Made by a program: the position numbers and the translations under genes
The notes under the pieces: model-generated
Seen by the model: the letters and a program-made list of their open reading frames with translations, nothing else
Databases searched by the model: none
What the model was told of the DNA's origin: nothing
From: Methylophaga sp. OBS1
GTDB taxonomy: Bacteria > Pseudomonadota > Gammaproteobacteria > Nitrosococcales > Methylophagaceae
Assembly (NCBI RefSeq): GCF_026319365.1
Contig: NZ_JAPDMS010000003.1
Span: 310,001 to 374,000 of the forward strand
Length of the DNA: 64,000 nucleotides
Direction: 5' to 3'
Part shown: one piece after another, positions 27,936 to 37,418 of the stretch
How positions within the stretch are numbered: position 1 is the stretch's first letter
Layout of the letters: every line of letters begins with the position of its first letter

Positions 27936-29345
27936 ATGATTAAAAGACCCGCCGCCGGCAGACGCCTGTTCATTCTGGACACCAACGTGCTGATGCATGA
28001 TCCGACTGCCATCTTCCGTTTTGACGAACACGATATCTACTTACCCATGGTGGTATTGGAAGAGCTGGATCGTGGCAAGAAAGGCTTATCCGAGGTCTCC
28101 CGCAACGTCAGGCAAGTCAGCCGGTTTCTGGATGAGTTGCTGCTTCAGGCGGAAGACAGTGACGCCATCACACAGGGTATTCCACTACCCAGCGTCGATA
28201 ACGGGGATACCCATCACGCCAGCGGCCGCCTGTTCTTTCAGACTACCCAGATGCAACGGGAAATTCCCAAGGAACTACCCAGCCACCAGGGTGACAACGC
28301 CATCCTCAGTGTGGCAGTAGCTTTGCAGCAAACGGTCACTGACGCCACCGTGATTCTGGTTTCCAAAGATATTAACCTTCGGATCAAAGCCACGGTGCTG
28401 GGCATCTGCGCTGAGGATTATTACAACGATAAAGTGCTGGATGATGTGGATCTGCTCTACCGTGGTTCAGCCGAACTGCCTGCCGATTTCTGGGACGATC
28501 TAAACCGCCTGGAATCCTGGACTGCTGAGGGCCAGACATTCTACGAAGTGGAAGGTGATATTGTTAAAGACTGGCACCCGAACCAACTGATTTACTCGCC
28601 GGGTGAAACCAGCAATATTGAGGCAGTTGTGCGCTCGGTCAGCGAGAACAGTGCTGATATTCAGCTGGTTAACGATTATCGTAAGGACAACCACGCTGTC
28701 TGGGGGATTACCGCCCGCAATCGTGAGCAGAACTTTGCTTTGAATCTGCTGATGGACCCGGATATCGATTTTGTCACCCTGCTGGGCCAGGCTGGCACCG
28801 GTAAAACCCTGCTAACACTGGCCGCGGCATTAACTCAGACCATTGAGCATAAGCGTTACAGCGAAATCATTATGACCCGCGTTACAGTGCCGGTCGGGGA
28901 AGATATCGGCTTTTTGCCCGGCACCGAGGAAGAAAAAATGACGCCATGGATGGGTGCGTTGATGGATAACCTCGAGGTACTGAATAAAACAGAAGGCGGT
29001 GAATGGGGTCGTCAGGCCACCAATGATTTATTGCAACGCTGGATCAAAATCCGCTCGCTGAACTTTATGCGCGGCCGGACTTTCCTCAATCGCTTTATTA
29101 TCATTGATGAGGCCCAGAACCTGACCTCTAAACAGATGAAAACGCTGATCACCCGTGCCGGTCCCGGCACTAAGATTGTCTGTCTGGGGAATATTGCTCA
29201 GATCGACACCCCCTATTTGAGTGAGACCACCTCGGGTCTGACCTATGTCGTCGATCATTTCAAGTATTGGCAGCACAGTGGTCATATCACTCTGATGCGC
29301 GGAGAACGCTCAAGACTGGCTGATTTCGCATCTGAGCACCTGTGA
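27936..29345 (+). CDS. PhoH-family ATPase with N-terminal PIN domain (PhoH2/YlaK type)
   Basis: A 469-residue protein joining a PIN RNase domain (FILDTNVLMHDP; acidic residues at DTN and further in) and a PhoH P-loop ATPase (LGQAGTGKTLLTLAAAL near 290, IIDEAQNLTSKQMKTLITRAG near 390). PhoH2 proteins are sequence-dependent RNA helicase/nucleases. The ATG at 27936 is preferred; a TTG six bases upstream is also possible, with GAGGA before both. A strong terminator follows. Confidence 0.92.
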   Translation: MIKRPAAGRRLFILDTNVLMHDPTAIFRFDEHDIYLPMVVLEELDRGKKGLSEVSRNVRQVSRFLDELLLQAEDSDAITQGIPLPSVDNGDTHHASGRLFFQTTQMQREIPKELPSHQGDNAILSVAVALQQTVTDATVILVSKDINLRIKATVLGICAEDYYNDKVLDDVDLLYRGSAELPADFWDDLNRLESWTAEGQTFYEVEGDIVKDWHPNQLIYSPGETSNIEAVVRSVSENSADIQLVNDYRKDNHAVWGITARNREQNFALNLLMDPDIDFVTLLGQAGTGKTLLTLAAALTQTIEHKRYSEIIMTRVTVPVGEDIGFLPGTEEEKMTPWMGALMDNLEVLNKTEGGEWGRQATNDLLQRWIKIRSLNFMRGRTFLNRFIIIDEAQNLTSKQMKTLITRAGPGTKIVCLGNIAQIDTPYLSETTSGLTYVVDHFKYWQHSGHITLMRGERSRLADFASEHL

Positions 29346-29373
29346 CATTTTTAGAGCATTGCTTAAGCGACGC

Positions 29374-29412
29374 GACTGAGGGATACTGCCTGCTTTTCCC
29401 TCAGTCATTTTT
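29374..29412 (+). terminator. Rho-independent terminator after phoH
   Basis: GACTGAGGGA, a 13-base loop, TCCCTCAGTC, then ATTTTT. Perfect 10-bp stem 28 bases after the stop. Confidence 0.92.
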
Positions 29413-29522
29413 GCTTTGAGGCTGGCAAAGCGTGCTGAAAATGATATAAAGGGACGTGTCTCAATAAATGGGTCACTCAACGGATAGTTAATGAAAAGCC
29501 GCTTCAGACGGGTTGAATTTGG

Positions 29523-30146
29523 ATGAATATGATGCAATACGCTGGTTCAGACAGACGGGAGTTCTTTCGAATCAATGACACGGTCATTGTCGATTACAAA
29601 GTCATTGACCGGGACAATGTCTCAAATGTAGCGCATCATATCGCCCATGCCACCAGCGATGATGAAGGCAATGAAAAAGCACAGCTTCGGGCTATTCAAA
29701 ACGCATTCAGTCATTTGATCGACCAGATCAATCATCACGATCGCGAAATAGCCAGAGCACTGCGAATGCTTGATGATAAAATCAATCTGATTTCCCAAAG
29801 TATTCAGCGTTACAACAATCCGGTTAACCCTAATGACCTCACCGAAGCTAATCTCAGTGGTGGTGGTATTGCCTTCATGGTTGCCGAGCCAGTTGAAATT
29901 CGTGGTCATGTGGAACTGCATCTTCAGTTACTGCCGACTGCGAACACCGTTCACGCGCTGGCCACTGTAATCTCCTGTGAAAAAATTCTATCGGCCCCCC
30001 CCGAGAAACCTTATCACCTGCGGATGGTGTTCACTCACATGGATGAACAGGATCGAAACCTGCTGGTCAAACATACCCTCAATCGTCAGGCAGAAATGTT
30101 ACGCGGCGGTATCTCGAGTGAAGGGATGAGCCTGCGCGAATTCTAA
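29523..30146 (+). CDS. PilZ-type domain protein
   Basis: A 207-residue cytoplasmic protein. It begins with SDRREFFRINDTVIVDYKVI, the PilZ-like RR..R start, has a helical middle (residues about 45-95), then ANLSGGGIAFMVAEPVEIRGHVELHLQLLP, matching the second PilZ motif (D/NxSxxG). It probably binds c-di-GMP or is a degenerate member. The diguanylate cyclase at 41282 could supply the ligand. Start codon uncertain: ATGs at 29523, 29529 and 29532. Confidence 0.75.
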   Translation: MNMMQYAGSDRREFFRINDTVIVDYKVIDRDNVSNVAHHIAHATSDDEGNEKAQLRAIQNAFSHLIDQINHHDREIARALRMLDDKINLISQSIQRYNNPVNPNDLTEANLSGGGIAFMVAEPVEIRGHVELHLQLLPTANTVHALATVISCEKILSAPPEKPYHLRMVFTHMDEQDRNLLVKHTLNRQAEMLRGGISSEGMSLREF

Positions 30147-30160
30147 TCGCCGCGTTTCCA

Positions 30161-33100
30161 TCAAGCTTGACGCTGAATATAGCTGTAATAAAGCAACGGG
30201 ATCACCACCAGCGTTAAAGCCGTTGCAACCAGAATACCGAACAGTAACGCGACCGCCAGTCCGTTAAAGATCAGATCATCCAGAATAAATAAAGCCCCCA
30301 GCATGGCAGCCAACGCTGTCAGGGCGATGGGCTTGGCTCGCACTGATGCTGCCTGAATGACAGCCTTTTCTGCTGGCATCCCGGCAGCCATCGCTTCACG
30401 GATAAAGTCCACCAGCAAAATGGAATTACGCACAATAATCCCCGCCATCGCGATCATGCCAATCATTGATGTGGCGGTAAATTCTGCGCCCATCAGCGCA
30501 TGCCCCGGCATCACCCCGATAATAGTCAGCGGAATCGGCACCATGATAATCAACGGCAGCAGATAGGAGCGGAACTGCGCCACAATCAGAATATAAATCA
30601 GCACAATGCCGACCGCATAGGCGAGCCCCATATCGCGGAAGGTCTCATAAGTTATCTGCCATTCGCCATCCCATTTGATGCTGTCCTTAACAGCCAGTGA
30701 AGGCGGTGAGAACAGGTACTGGTTAATGTGTTCGTCTTGCAGGCGCTGATAAATACTGAACATGCCATACAGCGGGCTATCTACCATCCCGGCCATATCG
30801 GCGGTGACAAAAACGACCGGCTGCAAGTCTTTATGATAAATCGTCTGCTGATGCGTGGTTTCAATCACCGTGACCACCTCGCCGAGGCTTATCATCTCAC
30901 CCTGCTGGTTGCTGAGCCTGATAGTTAACAAAGCATCGAGATTACGTTTATCCGCAATGGGTAGCTGCAAGCGTAAAGGCACGGCATATTTCACCGCAGC
31001 ATTGTGCAGATAGCCGATATCTTCGCCATCGAGCGCCAGCTTGATAGCCTGAACAATCTGCTGCTGGCTCAGGCCATAAAGCGCCGCTTTATTTCTGTCG
31101 ATATCAATCACATTGCGTGGTGCCTTTGCCTCCACGCTGCTATCGATATCGACCACACCGTCTACGGCGGCAAAGTCCTGTTGAATCTTTTTGGCTGTCG
31201 CTAACTGCGCGCCATAATCCAGGCCATAAATTTCAGCCACAATCGGCGACTGCACCGGCGGCCCAGGTGGCACCTCTACCAATTTCAGATTGGCCTGCCA
31301 CTGTGCTGCAATCTGCTGCAGGGGCTCGCGCAGACTCAGTGCAATATCATGACTGCTGCGCTCACGTAATGATTTATGCCGGAAATTTACCTGCACATCA
31401 GCCATATGCCAGTCATCACGCAGATAATACTGACGCACCAGCCCGTTGAAATTAATCGGTGAAGCACTGCCCACATAAGCCTGATAGTCGGTGACTTCCG
31501 GCACCTGCTGCAGATAAGCCGTCAGGTCTCTGACCGCCGCTGCGGTCGTTTCCAGCGGCGTGCCCTCAGGCATATCCACAACCAGTTGCAGCTCTGATTT
31601 ATTATCAAAAGGCAGCATTTTCAGTACCACCAGTTTGGCCGCAACCAGTCCCACTGACAGCAGTATCAGGATAACCAGACCCAGCCACAATAAACCGCGA
31701 TAGGCCCCTGCCCGGCGCGAGGTCACAAAAGGGGATAACAAACGATGGAAAAAACCGTTGCCGCCTTGCTGAGGCGACACCGGGTGATGGCGATGTCGGG
31801 CCAGCATCCTCAGCACCATCCAGGGCGTGATGATATAGGCCACCAGCAAAGACAAAATCATGCCGATACTGGCATTAATCGGAATCGGACTCATATACGG
31901 CCCCATCAGGCCGGACACAAAAGCCATCGGCAGCAAGGCAGCAATCACGGCAAAAGTCGCCAGAATCGTCGGTTGTCCGACTTCATCCACCGCCAGCGGG
32001 ATCGCTTCACGCAAAGACTTTGCACCCAGCTGTAAATGACGATGAATATTTTCGACCACGACGATCGCATCATCGACCAGGATGCCAATCGAGAAAATCA
32101 GGGCAAACAGCGATACCCGGTTCAAGGTGAATCCCCAGGCCCAGGATGCAAACAGCATTAATAACAGCGTGATCACCACGGCGACACCGACAATAATCGC
32201 CTCCCGCCAGCCCAGCGCCAGTAACACCAGTGCCACTACAGCGATGGTGACGAAGATCAATTTATGAATCAGCGTTGCCGCCTTGTCATTCGCGGTTTCC
32301 CCATAGTTACGGGTGACGGTGATATTCACCGCATCGGGCACCATCACTCCACGTAGTGACTCGACCTGATCGAGGACCGCTGCGGCGATATCAGCAGCGT
32401 TATGGCCCGGTTGCTTGGCTATCGCCAGGGTCACGGCATCGAACTCACCCTGAGCGCTAAGGCCTTTATCTTCTGCAGCCTGCCCGCTACCAAACCAGAC
32501 GTAGCGTTCAGCTTGTTCCGGACCATGACTTATCGTTGCAACATCACTGAGATACACCGGCTTGCCGTCATGTAAGCCGATGATCAGTTCCTGCAATGTC
32601 TGTGTCGACACAATCAACTCACCGGCCTGGATTGAAGTTGTCTGGTTGTGTTGCACCACACTACCGGCTTCAGCAGATTGATTGGCGGCGGTGATCGTCT
32701 CGGCAAGGTCAGACGGATCGATGTGATAGCTGGCTAACTTGACCGGATCCAGTGTGATACTGACGACACTGTCCGGACCGCCAATAGTGTAGATATCACG
32801 GGTTCCCTTAATACGCTTGAGCTCTGCCTCCAGCGCATGAGCGACCTGTTTAAGCTGGTAGGCATCCTGTTTGTCTTCCCGCCACAGGGTCAAAGTCAGG
32901 ATGGGCACATCATCAATGCCCTTGGGTTTGATAATCGGTTGTGCCACGCCCAGTTCAGCCGGCAGCCAGTCACTGTTTGAGTAGATTTTATTGTAGAGGC
33001 GCACAATCGCTTCGGTGCGAGGTTCACCCACTTCAAACTGAGCGGTCAGCACTGCCATGCCGGGTTTAGAAACCGAGTAGACATGCTCCAGTCCCTCGAT

Positions 33101-33328
33101 TTCACTGATGACCTGCTCGGCGGGGGTGGCGATCAGCTTTTCCACCTCGTTTGCGCTGGCACCGGGATAAGCGATAAAGACATTGGCAAAGGTCACATCA
33201 ATCTGCGGCTCTTCCTCGCGCGGCGTCACCAGAATGGCAAACAAACCCAGCAAAACCGTCAGCAGAGCAATGAGCGGGGTCAGTGCATTATCCTGAAAAA
33301 AGGCAGCAATCCTTCCTGACAGCCCCAT
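30161..33328 (-). CDS. RND efflux pump, inner-membrane transporter
   Basis: A 1055-residue AcrB-family permease with the usual two sets of helices and large periplasmic loops. It starts FFQDNALTPLIALLTVLLGLFAILVTPREEEPQI. The proton-relay pair is seen in GILVDDAIVVVEN in TM4. The second half carries GMIAMAGIIVRNSILLVDFI. The REEEPQI start is typical of a subgroup with unknown drug or metal substrate. Two bases separate it from the adaptor gene. No outer-membrane channel gene is present here. Confidence 0.93.
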   Translation of the reverse strand: MGLSGRIAAFFQDNALTPLIALLTVLLGLFAILVTPREEEPQIDVTFANVFIAYPGASANEVEKLIATPAEQVISEIEGLEHVYSVSKPGMAVLTAQFEVGEPRTEAIVRLYNKIYSNSDWLPAELGVAQPIIKPKGIDDVPILTLTLWREDKQDAYQLKQVAHALEAELKRIKGTRDIYTIGGPDSVVSITLDPVKLASYHIDPSDLAETITAANQSAEAGSVVQHNQTTSIQAGELIVSTQTLQELIIGLHDGKPVYLSDVATISHGPEQAERYVWFGSGQAAEDKGLSAQGEFDAVTLAIAKQPGHNAADIAAAVLDQVESLRGVMVPDAVNITVTRNYGETANDKAATLIHKLIFVTIAVVALVLLALGWREAIIVGVAVVITLLLMLFASWAWGFTLNRVSLFALIFSIGILVDDAIVVVENIHRHLQLGAKSLREAIPLAVDEVGQPTILATFAVIAALLPMAFVSGLMGPYMSPIPINASIGMILSLLVAYIITPWMVLRMLARHRHHPVSPQQGGNGFFHRLLSPFVTSRRAGAYRGLLWLGLVILILLSVGLVAAKLVVLKMLPFDNKSELQLVVDMPEGTPLETTAAAVRDLTAYLQQVPEVTDYQAYVGSASPINFNGLVRQYYLRDDWHMADVQVNFRHKSLRERSSHDIALSLREPLQQIAAQWQANLKLVEVPPGPPVQSPIVAEIYGLDYGAQLATAKKIQQDFAAVDGVVDIDSSVEAKAPRNVIDIDRNKAALYGLSQQQIVQAIKLALDGEDIGYLHNAAVKYAVPLRLQLPIADKRNLDALLTIRLSNQQGEMISLGEVVTVIETTHQQTIYHKDLQPVVFVTADMAGMVDSPLYGMFSIYQRLQDEHINQYLFSPPSLAVKDSIKWDGEWQITYETFRDMGLAYAVGIVLIYILIVAQFRSYLLPLIIMVPIPLTIIGVMPGHALMGAEFTATSMIGMIAMAGIIVRNSILLVDFIREAMAAGMPAEKAVIQAASVRAKPIALTALAAMLGALFILDDLIFNGLAVALLFGILVATALTLVVIPLLYYSYIQRQA

Positions 33329-33330
33329 CT

Positions 33331-34404
33331 CTATTCACCCTGACTGTTTTTGATGATGCCGACGGCCTGTCTGGGCTCGATGATAACAACATCACCTGCT
33401 TGCAGACCTGCCAGAATCTCGCGTTCAGATCCCACCGTCCTGCCCGGCCTAACCTGACGAAGCTGAATATCATCGTTTTTGAGCAGATACACCGCACTGG
33501 CCTCCCCTCGCTGAACCACGGCTTCGGCAGGGACCAGCAATAGGGTTTCATCCTGGCCTTCCAGGCTCACTTTGACACTGCTGCCCGGGTACAAATGGTC
33601 CGCCTGCGCCAGCAAAGGAATCCGAAGGTCGAATGAATGACTGGCAGGATCAGCCTGTGGTATCAGCGTGGCCTCGCCTGCTGAGAGTGACTTGCCATCA
33701 ATAGTCTCAACATTGGCAATCCTGGCCGGCAGCAAGTCATCGAGCAGACGCTGGGGGATCTGAATCACAACCCGAAGCGAGTCCAGTGAAACACCCGACA
33801 TCAACAGTTGGCCGGGACTGGCCATTTCACCCACCTCAATCAGCCGCTCGGTCACAATACCGGCATAGGGCGCCTGCACCACGGTATAGGATAAGGCGAC
33901 TTTTGCTTCAGCGACTTCGGCCTCGCGGGCTTTGATTTGCGCTGCCAGCACATTCACCCGGGCATTGGCAGCAGCTTTATCAGCTTCCGCTTTATCCAGT
34001 GCCGAACGGGTCACCTGTTTACGGGCAAAAAGATCGGCTATCCGTCCGGCTTCGGCCTGTGCTTCTTTTTGCCGGGCCAGGGCTTCCTGATATTGCGCCT
34101 TTTCTGCGAGTAGATTCGCCTCAGCGCGCATCAGCCGGGTTTTAATTTCATCGTCGCGGAAACGCAGAATGACCTGGTCTTGAGCAACCCGGTCATTCAC
34201 ATCCACATTGATCTCGATAACCTCCGCCGCGATACGCGAAGAGACGGTAGCCCGGTTTACCGCTTCAACCACCCCATCAAACTGATATTGGGCTGGTATC
34301 GTTTTTAGTGTGACGCTGGCAGTCGCCATAGAATCAGCGGCACTGTGCTGTGGTAGCAGCCATAAGCAAAGAGCGAAAAAAACCGGATAGTGGCTGAGCT
34401 TCAT
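33331..34404 (-). CDS. RND pump periplasmic adaptor (membrane fusion protein)
   Basis: Periplasmic adaptor of 357 residues. A signal peptide (MKLSHYPVFFALCLWLLPQHSAA) is followed by the barrel/lipoyl half (YQFDGVVEAVNRATVSSRIAAEVIEINVDVNDRV), a helical hairpin rich in Ala, Glu and Lys (residues about 90-170), and the second lipoyl half (YTVVQAPYAGIVTERLIEVGEMASPGQ). The ATG at 34404 has AGGG upstream and starts the signal peptide; the frame from 34425 has no ribosome site. Confidence 0.9.
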   Translation of the reverse strand: MKLSHYPVFFALCLWLLPQHSAADSMATASVTLKTIPAQYQFDGVVEAVNRATVSSRIAAEVIEINVDVNDRVAQDQVILRFRDDEIKTRLMRAEANLLAEKAQYQEALARQKEAQAEAGRIADLFARKQVTRSALDKAEADKAAANARVNVLAAQIKAREAEVAEAKVALSYTVVQAPYAGIVTERLIEVGEMASPGQLLMSGVSLDSLRVVIQIPQRLLDDLLPARIANVETIDGKSLSAGEATLIPQADPASHSFDLRIPLLAQADHLYPGSSVKVSLEGQDETLLLVPAEAVVQRGEASAVYLLKNDDIQLRQVRPGRTVGSEREILAGLQAGDVVIIEPRQAVGIIKNSQGE

Positions 34405-34423
34405 GAGCAGTCCCTGTACTGAC

Positions 34424-34445
34424 ATACTATATTAGTATTTACTAA
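34424..34445. promoter_or_regulatory. Overlapping dyads, candidate operator of the RND genes
   Basis: ATACTA-TAT-TAGTAT (34424-34438) overlaps TTAGTA-TT-TACTAA (34432-34445), both perfect. They lie in the 100-base divergent gap between the pump adaptor and the GST-like gene, where a TetR-, MarR- or ArsR-type repressor would bind. No regulator gene is adjacent. Confidence 0.5.
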
Positions 34446-34507
34446 TTTATAATTATTACCGCTGTTTGTCTATACTGGCCGCCTTTAAGCAGTAATTGAA
34501 GAGTGAC

Positions 34508-35164
34508 ATGACAGAGCAGAATCTAGCCACGCTTTATAGTTTTCGTCGATGTCCCTATGCCATGCGTGCCCGGCTGGCGATTGCACAAAGCGGTATTCAG
34601 TGTGAACTCCGTGAAGTGGTACTCAAAGACAAACCGCAGCAGCTCATTGAACTTTCGCCCAAAGCGACCGTGCCGTTACTGCTGACGGCGGATGATAAGG
34701 TGATAGACGAAAGCATCGACATTGCTTTCTGGGCATTGGCCCAGCACGACCCCGACAACTGGTATCAGTCACTGACCAGTGAGCAGCATGAACAGATGCT
34801 GGCGTTGATCGAAAACAATGACGGTGAGTTCAAATATTTTCTGGACCGCTATAAATACGCAGATCGCTATCCGGAACAGGACGAGCGTTTTTACCGTGAA
34901 CAAGGTGAAAAGACACTGACGCGGCTGGAACAGCTATTAACTGAGCATGACTGTTTATTGAGGGACAGCTGGACCCTCGCTGATATCGCGCTATTGCCGT
35001 TTATCCGCCAGTTCGCTTTTGTCGATAAAGCCTGGTTTGACAGTTCGCCCTACCCCAGAATCAGGGCGTGGCTGGAAGCGTTTCTTGAGAGTGACTTGTT
35101 TCGCTCCGTGATGAAAAAATACCCGCAATGGCAGGAAGGCGATGAGCCCGTGGTCTTTCCCTAG
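34508..35164 (+). CDS. Glutathione S-transferase-like protein
   Basis: A 218-residue cytoplasmic protein with an N-terminal thioredoxin fold (YSFRRCPYAMRARLAIAQSGI, then PKATVPLLL with the cis-Pro, and DESIDIAFW) and a helical C-terminal half. CPYA resembles a one-Cys glutaredoxin-type site. The substrate is unknown. The ATG at 34508 is preferred to the TTG at 34496. It diverges from the RND genes and could share their control. Confidence 0.85.
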   Translation: MTEQNLATLYSFRRCPYAMRARLAIAQSGIQCELREVVLKDKPQQLIELSPKATVPLLLTADDKVIDESIDIAFWALAQHDPDNWYQSLTSEQHEQMLALIENNDGEFKYFLDRYKYADRYPEQDERFYREQGEKTLTRLEQLLTEHDCLLRDSWTLADIALLPFIRQFAFVDKAWFDSSPYPRIRAWLEAFLESDLFRSVMKKYPQWQEGDEPVVFP

Positions 35165-35182
35165 GGCTTGTTGATCTAGGGA
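35158..35182. repeat. Hairpin shared by two convergent stop codons
   Basis: TCCCTAG-N11-CTAGGGA. The left arm holds the TAG of the GST-like gene, the right arm the TAG of the lipoprotein gene read on the other strand. No T run, so it is at best a weak bidirectional terminator. The loop contains TAGGGCTTGTTG, also found at 41118. Confidence 0.45.
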
Positions 35183-35856
35183 CAGCGGGTTCTGGCTTCT
35201 GCTGCAGGCAAATCGTAATACTGGTAACGACAGATCATGGTCTCGGTATTAGCTGCCTCGACATCCATACTTTTGAGCAGCGTCTGCCATAAGCTGATGC
35301 GCTCGGCGTTATCAATTAAATCACTGTCGTGATTGCGTTTATTCAGCCACAATCCGTCCCCGTTAAAACTGTAAACCGGATATAAATCCTCACGCTGAGT
35401 GGCGGGCAGGATCCGCATGTTGAGATTATCCAGTACTAAAGGCACGGCTTTCGGTGTTTCGTAATAACTGACCACCATATGCGCCTGGTTGAGTTCCAGC
35501 GCTTTAACATAGGTCAGTCGCAGCTTATCCTGCTCCATGCCCATGCCGGTCAGGGTAAAGTACTTGGCCATAGAAAAGTCTTCACAGTCACCACCGCCAC
35601 TGACAATAGTCTGCAGCGGTGTGGCCCAGTAATCCTGCTGTTTCCAGTGCTTGATATCGTCGACAAACACCAGCTGATTAACAAAATCATTGGCCGCTTT
35701 CAGGCGGCGCGCATCCGACCAGCGCTTACCCTCATCAATCAGCTGATTCCAACTGGCGACACGGGCCTCAATCTCGGGGCTGATCCCGGATTCTTTTTTG
35801 GGGGAAGATGAACAGCCGGCTAATAGTGCCAGCATCAAAACGATCAGCCATTTCAT
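35176..35856 (-). CDS. LapG-like transglutaminase-fold cysteine protease, lipoprotein
   Basis: A 226-residue predicted lipoprotein (lipobox LLAGC, Cys15) of the bacterial transglutaminase-like cysteine proteinase family. The catalytic triad is visible: Cys91 in GGGDCEDFSMAKY, His126 in QAHMVV, Asp143 in LDNLN, plus the family WATPLQT segment. LapG cleaves a biofilm adhesin under c-di-GMP control through LapD, but neither is here. The gene starts 3 bases after bioD, and its GGAGG overlaps the end of bioD, so it belongs to the biotin operon. Confidence 0.85.
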   Translation of the reverse strand: MKWLIVLMLALLAGCSSSPKKESGISPEIEARVASWNQLIDEGKRWSDARRLKAANDFVNQLVFVDDIKHWKQQDYWATPLQTIVSGGGDCEDFSMAKYFTLTGMGMEQDKLRLTYVKALELNQAHMVVSYYETPKAVPLVLDNLNMRILPATQREDLYPVYSFNGDGLWLNKRNHDSDLIDNAERISLWQTLLKSMDVEAANTETMICRYQYYDLPAAEARTRCP

Positions 35857-35859
35857 TTT

Positions 35860-36525
35860 TCAGTCCTCCCGGCAAAGGAAATCGGCAGCGGATTGACCGT
35901 CGAGGAGTTTTGGAACCACACCCAGACAGGGTGCGGAGATATGCTGTTTGAGTGTGTCAATAATTTCTGCCGACTCATGCTGCGCGTCAAGGTGATTGGC
36001 GACCCAGCCCGCGATTCGAAGGCCACGCTGCTGAATCGATTCAATACTGAGCAAAGCATGATTAATACAGCCCAGTTTGATTGCCACCACCAGCACCACT
36101 GGCAGATCCAGTACCACAGCGAGATCGGCCATGGTTTCGGTCTGATTCAGTGGCACCAGCCAGCCACCGGCGCCTTCCACTACCACGGCATCTGCCTCAG
36201 TTTTGATTTGTTCAAAGTGCTGCTTTATTTCACTGATATCAATCCGTGTATTGACCCGACTGGCGGCAATGTGAGGGGCTATGGCCGGTTCAAAAGCATA
36301 GGGGTTGATCAGCCGATACGGCAGTGACACATGACTCTGGGCAATCATGGCCAGTGCATCCTCGTTCTGCCACTGACCGTCGATCCAGTCACAACCACTC
36401 GCAACCGGTTTCATCCCGGCCGCTTTCAGTCCCTGCTTTTGCAGAACAGCGATTAAGCCCGTGCTGATTCGGGTTTTACCGACTTCAGTATCGGTACCGG
36501 TTACAAAAATATGTTTAGGTATCAT
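35860..36525 (-). CDS. bioD: Dethiobiotin synthetase
   Basis: Closes the ureido ring of dethiobiotin from DAPA, CO2 and ATP. P-loop FVTGTDTEVGKTRIS (residues about 5-19), then GMKPVASGC and VVEGAGGWLVPL. It has 221 residues, as usual. The ATG overlaps the bioC stop by 4 bases. Confidence 0.96.
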   Translation of the reverse strand: MIPKHIFVTGTDTEVGKTRISTGLIAVLQKQGLKAAGMKPVASGCDWIDGQWQNEDALAMIAQSHVSLPYRLINPYAFEPAIAPHIAASRVNTRIDISEIKQHFEQIKTEADAVVVEGAGGWLVPLNQTETMADLAVVLDLPVVLVVAIKLGCINHALLSIESIQQRGLRIAGWVANHLDAQHESAEIIDTLKQHISAPCLGVVPKLLDGQSAADFLCRED

Positions 36526-37418
36526 CGACGTTGAATCTCGCTCAGGGGAACATGCACACTGCCATCAGCAGCCGGACGCTGACCTGCCTGCGGCAGTTTC
36601 CAGCCATGGCCGAACACGACTTCATAACTCGCCGGTATCAGTCCTTCGATGCGAAACTGTTCATACTCGGCAATAACCTGACGCATCAGCTTTTTGCCAG
36701 TGAGACCACGGCGGCGGCCTTCATTGACATTGCGTGCCCCCAACATTTTGAGGTCACGCATCATTGCCATCGGTGTCGGATAGGTCAACACATAAGGCTC
36801 GACATCGAGCACGCAGTCCGCTAAACCGCAGGATGTCATGGCATCGCCCACGTCATGCATATCGTAAAACACATTCACATGCGGATAGGCATCTACCGCG
36901 GCCCAGGCCTGTCTTAATTCGGTCAGGGTATCGGGTCCCAGTGAGCTGAACAGCAGTAATCCATCCGGTCTCAGCACCCGCTGAATTTCAGTGAAACTGA
37001 CAGACGGCTCACACCATTGCAGGGCCAGATTGGCGAAAACCAGATCAACACTGTTATCAGCCAGCGGAATCGACTCGGCGTCGCCGGCCAGTAATTGCAG
37101 TTTCTGACTGCTGCCGGGCAACCAGCGCTTGAGTCCGAGATCCTGACGGTAGCGTTTGCGCGCCTGTTGCAGCATATCGGGGGCGATATCCATGGCAAAC
37201 AACCTTGCCTGCGGAAAATGTTTTTGCAGCAGTGAAAGATTTCGACCGGTCCCCGCGCCCAGATCCAGTATCGACTGCGGTGCAATCTTCATCAGGCTCA
37301 GGCGATCCAGTAATTCATCCGCCGTCTGCCGCTGCAGAATCGCCACATCATCATATTTCGCGGCGGCAGCTGCAAAGGAACGGGCCACTTTGGCTTTGTC
37401 GGGACGATATTCAATCAT
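36522..37418 (-). CDS. bioC: Malonyl-ACP O-methyltransferase
   Basis: Methylates malonyl-ACP to start pimelate synthesis by the fatty-acid pathway. SAM-binding ILDLGAGTGRNLSLL (about residue 50), then MDIAPDMLQQAR and DLVFANLALQWCEP. It is about 40 residues longer than E. coli BioC (251), mostly at the C-terminus, where a basic PxxYEVVFGHGWK tail typical of the Pseudomonas-type enzyme is seen. It overlaps bioH by 8 bases. Confidence 0.94.
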   Translation of the reverse strand: MIEYRPDKAKVARSFAAAAAKYDDVAILQRQTADELLDRLSLMKIAPQSILDLGAGTGRNLSLLQKHFPQARLFAMDIAPDMLQQARKRYRQDLGLKRWLPGSSQKLQLLAGDAESIPLADNSVDLVFANLALQWCEPSVSFTEIQRVLRPDGLLLFSSLGPDTLTELRQAWAAVDAYPHVNVFYDMHDVGDAMTSCGLADCVLDVEPYVLTYPTPMAMMRDLKMLGARNVNEGRRRGLTGKKLMRQVIAEYEQFRIEGLIPASYEVVFGHGWKLPQAGQRPAADGSVHVPLSEIQRR

